From Bacillota bacterium (GTDB lineage: Bacteria; Bacillota; Clostridia; Peptostreptococcales; Anaerovoracaceae): 6,625 bases of DNA. The notes under the pieces were generated by a model, which was not told the DNA's origin, did no database searches, and was given only the letters and a program-made list of their open reading frames with translations. Made by a program: the position numbers and the translations under genes. The DNA lies in assembly GCA_016302925.1 (NCBI GenBank), contig JAEDMR010000110.1, forward strand, positions 1-6,625, in the 5' to 3' direction. Positions 4,306-6,625 of this stretch are shown one piece after another (position 1 is the stretch's first letter; each line of letters begins with the position of its first letter).

Positions 4306-6625
4306 TTAATACTCGATAACCGGAATGGTCCCGTCCTTCACCAGCTGGATAAACAGCCTTCCCAAGTGCGGGTCGAACTGCGTACCCAGATTTCGTTCAA
4401 TCTCGTTCAGTGCCTCTTCCACAGGCATTTTATTTTTATAGGAACGTTTTGATACCATGGCATCGAATGCATCTGCGATGGTGAGACAGCGGGCACTGAC
4501 AGGAATATCTTCGCCGGAAATTCCCCTCGGATATCCTCTCCCGTCGAATCGCTCATGGTGTCCAAGTACGGCCGGAATCACGTAATCCAGCGACGGCAGG
4601 TGGCGAATCATCTCAATGGAACGTTCCACATGCTCCCGCATAATGGAAAATTCCTCCGGCGTCAGTCTGCCCTGCTTCGTAAGGATGCTGTCCGGAATGC
4701 CAATCTTTCCGATATCATGCAGAAGCCCCGCCTGGCGGATGATTTCCACCAGATCGTTTTCCAGTCCTGCCTTGGCGGCCAGTGCCGTAGCATAGGAAGA
4801 TACGCACTGCGAATGATTAAAGGTATAGTGATCTTTCGCATCGATGGCAGCCGTCAGGGCGAAAATGGTGGAAGTGAGCTGCTGAATGCCGTCTTCTGCT
4901 GTTTTTTCTTCGGGTTCAGTCACCCTTCCGTCGTATATCCGAATGCTGTTCTTTCCGTTCTGCTTGACCTGGAATACTGCCATGTTTGCATAAGAAAGCA
5001 GCTGGTTTCCGTTGGCACAGGAGCTTGGATAACTGCTGATTCCCGCTGAAAATGTAAGGAATTTCTTAATTCGCTCCCGGCTGTCGGCAATGTGCTCCAT
5101 GAGAAGCTGTTTCACCTGCTCCGTCTGTTTCTTCGCAGTCAGCGCGTCCGTCATCGGCAGCAGAACTGCAAATTCCTTTCCGGCATATCTGGACAGAATT
5201 GCGTCCTTGCCGAAGACCTGCTGGAGCATTCCGGAAAAGTCCAGAAGCATCCGGTCTCCCTCTTCACTGCCGTACAGTTCGTTGTACAGGCTGAAATCAT
5301 CCAGGTTCAGCAGGATCAGTGTGAGAGGCGATGCTTTTGCCGCAAACTGTTCCTCGATTCTCTTATTCAGCGTTCTTCGGTTCAGCAGCCCGGTCAGCGG
5401 ATCCAGAAGTGCTTCTTTCTCCAGAACCTGGTAAAGCATGGCGTTTTTCAGTGCAATGGATGCCACGGAAGCCAGGGACTCCAGAAAGTTGATTTCTGAA
5501 TAGCTGTACGGTTTTCGGGTGGTCTTTTCTGAGAACACGGCAAATCCCAGTATGCCGTCCTCCCCGCGGAACGGCAGGAAGTATGCCGCCTGAATTGCCT
5601 GAAGCTGCTGTTTTTCCTGTTCCCACATGCTTTTATACGCTGTGGTCTTCTGAAAATCACCATAGAGCAGGCCGCCCTTCTTCTTCTCCATCCAGACGAC
5701 GGCCGGGTGATCCTGACGGAAGACAAGCGGCATTTCCAGAGAACGGATATTGATATCCGAAGTATATGCCTGACGGCTTTCGTCAAACATACACAAATAC
5801 ATATGATCCACCGGAACTTCAGACTGTACCAGATTGGCAAATTTCTGCAGAATCTCCCCGGTTCGCAGTGTGGAATTTACCGAAGCAGAGAATGCATGTA
5901 CCTGATCATCTCTCCGGATCTGTTCTCTTACAAACAGCCCGTCGTGCAGTTTATTCAGTCCCATGAACAGCAGAATCGCAATCGCAGAGCAGATTACCAT
6001 GACCGGCAGCGTGCTGTTTTCCCAAATTTCACCGCTGTGCTTCTGCACGGCATTGTCCCAGGACCGGTATAGTGCGGAAATCGCAATTCCTGTCAGCAGA
6101 ATCGATACCACATACATGGAACCACGTGATGTAATCTGGCTGAGAGCATAGAACCTTTTTTTATAAAATGCGTAGTAAATACAGATTGCGTTGAGTGCAC
6201 AGCCCAGTGTATCGGTCGGCAGCGTAGGAAATACCGTATTGACGGCGATACCCACTAGCATAATCAGGATTCCCACAAACAAAGGAAGCAGATAACCAAT
6301 CGGCATATCCTGTTTCTTCAGGGTTCGGGAAAGCATTTTTCCAATACAGAAAAAGACCAGCAGGGCAAATACCACCGGGAAAACTGCCGGCCACTTTATA
6401 TCATACGCGGATACGGTCTGCCCCTCCGTCACCGTAAGCACCGGCTGCGTCATGAAAACGTCGAAAACATTCAGGACTGCCATGAGAAGGGTTCCGACGC
6501 CCAGCGACAGTTTCAGGAAACTGCCCCGCTGCTCCGTATATGCGGAAAACAGCAGGAAGTACAGATACGGAACCAGGAAAATACCGGTCAGAGAAATCTT
6601 CCACCAGAAACCGGTTCCGGGATAG
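4306..6625 (-). CDS. Membrane sensor with GAF, degenerate GGDEF and HD-GYP domains, probable c-di-GMP phosphodiesterase; 5' end outside the window
   Basis: The first ATG in the frame is at 6483, but the frame stays open for 47 more codons to the edge, and those encode membrane segments (such as GIFLVPYLYFLLFSAY). So 6483 is not the start. Numbering from that Met: about seven visible hydrophobic segments, two before it and five up to about residue 176, resemble the 7TM histidine-kinase sensor domain. A GAF-like domain covers about 195-350. GGDEF (about 357-518) keeps DPLTGLLNRR but reads AGKEF (434-438) at the signature and NLDDF (393-397) where a metal-binding Asp is usual; no RxxD inhibitory site is seen. 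It is probably inactive as a cyclase but may bind GTP. HD-GYP (about 535-715) is intact: H557, HDIGKIGIPD (589-598), H618, HHERFDGRGYP (642-652) and D671. It likely hydrolyses c-di-GMP at the inner membrane in response to a signal. A terminator follows, so it is separate from the SRP operon. Confidence 0.9.
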   Translation of the reverse strand, partial: YPGTGFWWKISLTGIFLVPYLYFLLFSAYTEQRGSFLKLSLGVGTLLMAVLNVFDVFMTQPVLTVTEGQTVSAYDIKWPAVFPVVFALLVFFCIGKMLSRTLKKQDMPIGYLLPLFVGILIMLVGIAVNTVFPTLPTDTLGCALNAICIYYAFYKKRFYALSQITSRGSMYVVSILLTGIAISALYRSWDNAVQKHSGEIWENSTLPVMVICSAIAILLFMGLNKLHDGLFVREQIRRDDQVHAFSASVNSTLRTGEILQKFANLVQSEVPVDHMYLCMFDESRQAYTSDINIRSLEMPLVFRQDHPAVVWMEKKKGGLLYGDFQKTTAYKSMWEQEKQQLQAIQAAYFLPFRGEDGILGFAVFSEKTTRKPYSYSEINFLESLASVASIALKNAMLYQVLEKEALLDPLTGLLNRRTLNKRIEEQFAAKASPLTLILLNLDDFSLYNELYGSEEGDRMLLDFSGMLQQVFGKDAILSRYAGKEFAVLLPMTDALTAKKQTEQVKQLLMEHIADSRERIKKFLTFSAGISSYPSSCANGNQLLSYANMAVFQVKQNGKNSIRIYDGRVTEPEEKTAEDGIQQLTSTIFALTAAIDAKDHYTFNHSQCVSSYATALAAKAGLENDLVEIIRQAGLLHDIGKIGIPDSILTKQGRLTPEEFSIMREHVERSIEMIRHLPSLDYVIPAVLGHHERFDGRGYPRGISGEDIPVSARCLTIADAFDAMVSKRSYKNKMPVEEALNEIERNLGTQFDPHLGRLFIQLVKDGTIPVIEY

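Noticed and set aside
4285..4312. Small inverted repeat GTATT/AATAC around the HD-GYP stop codon
   Set aside because: Five base pairs around a 13-nt A-rich loop is weak, and the strong terminator lies just downstream.

Overview
The window is a contiguous piece of a bacterial chromosome, and every supported gene lies on the minus strand. The gene order ylxM-ffh-rpsP-khpA-rimM-trmD is the signal-recognition-particle/ribosome-maturation operon of Firmicutes. YlxM, the KhpA-type KH protein between rpsP and rimM, strong GGAGG ribosome binding sites and a consensus sigma-A promoter all fit a Gram-positive anaerobe of the class Clostridia. Base composition looks close to balanced, and I cannot name a genus.

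Layout in the direction of transcription (right to left). (1) 6625-4306: the 3' part of a large membrane signalling gene with a multi-pass sensor, GAF, degenerate GGDEF and intact HD-GYP domains. Its reading frame is open to the window edge, so its true start is not seen. (2) 4305-4186: a compact junction holding a perfect 10-bp terminator hairpin, a near-consensus promoter whose -35 box is part of the terminator arm, and a short 5' leader that folds into a hairpin next to a strong Shine-Dalgarno. (3) 4185-465: the ylxM-ffh-rpsP-khpA-rimM-trmD operon, tightly spaced except for a 130-bp gap before rimM that carries a long stem-loop. (4) 473-437: a predicted extended -10 promoter overlapping the end of trmD, placed so that its transcript would begin at or next to the following start codon. 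(5) 436-1: the N-terminal part of a HlyD-like membrane-anchored protein that runs off the left edge.

The operon joins co-translational protein targeting (YlxM, Ffh), a 30S ribosomal protein (S16), 30S maturation (RimM), a small RNA chaperone (KhpA) and tRNA m1G37 methylation (TrmD). rplS, which commonly follows trmD, is absent at that position. The upstream signalling protein most likely degrades c-di-GMP and appears to be a separate transcription unit. I found no mobile element, CRISPR array, tRNA or rRNA, and no clearly new multi-gene system. The most interesting signals are regulatory: the terminator/promoter overlap, the khpA-rimM hairpin with three GGAA units in its loop, and the likely leaderless transcript of the HlyD-like gene.
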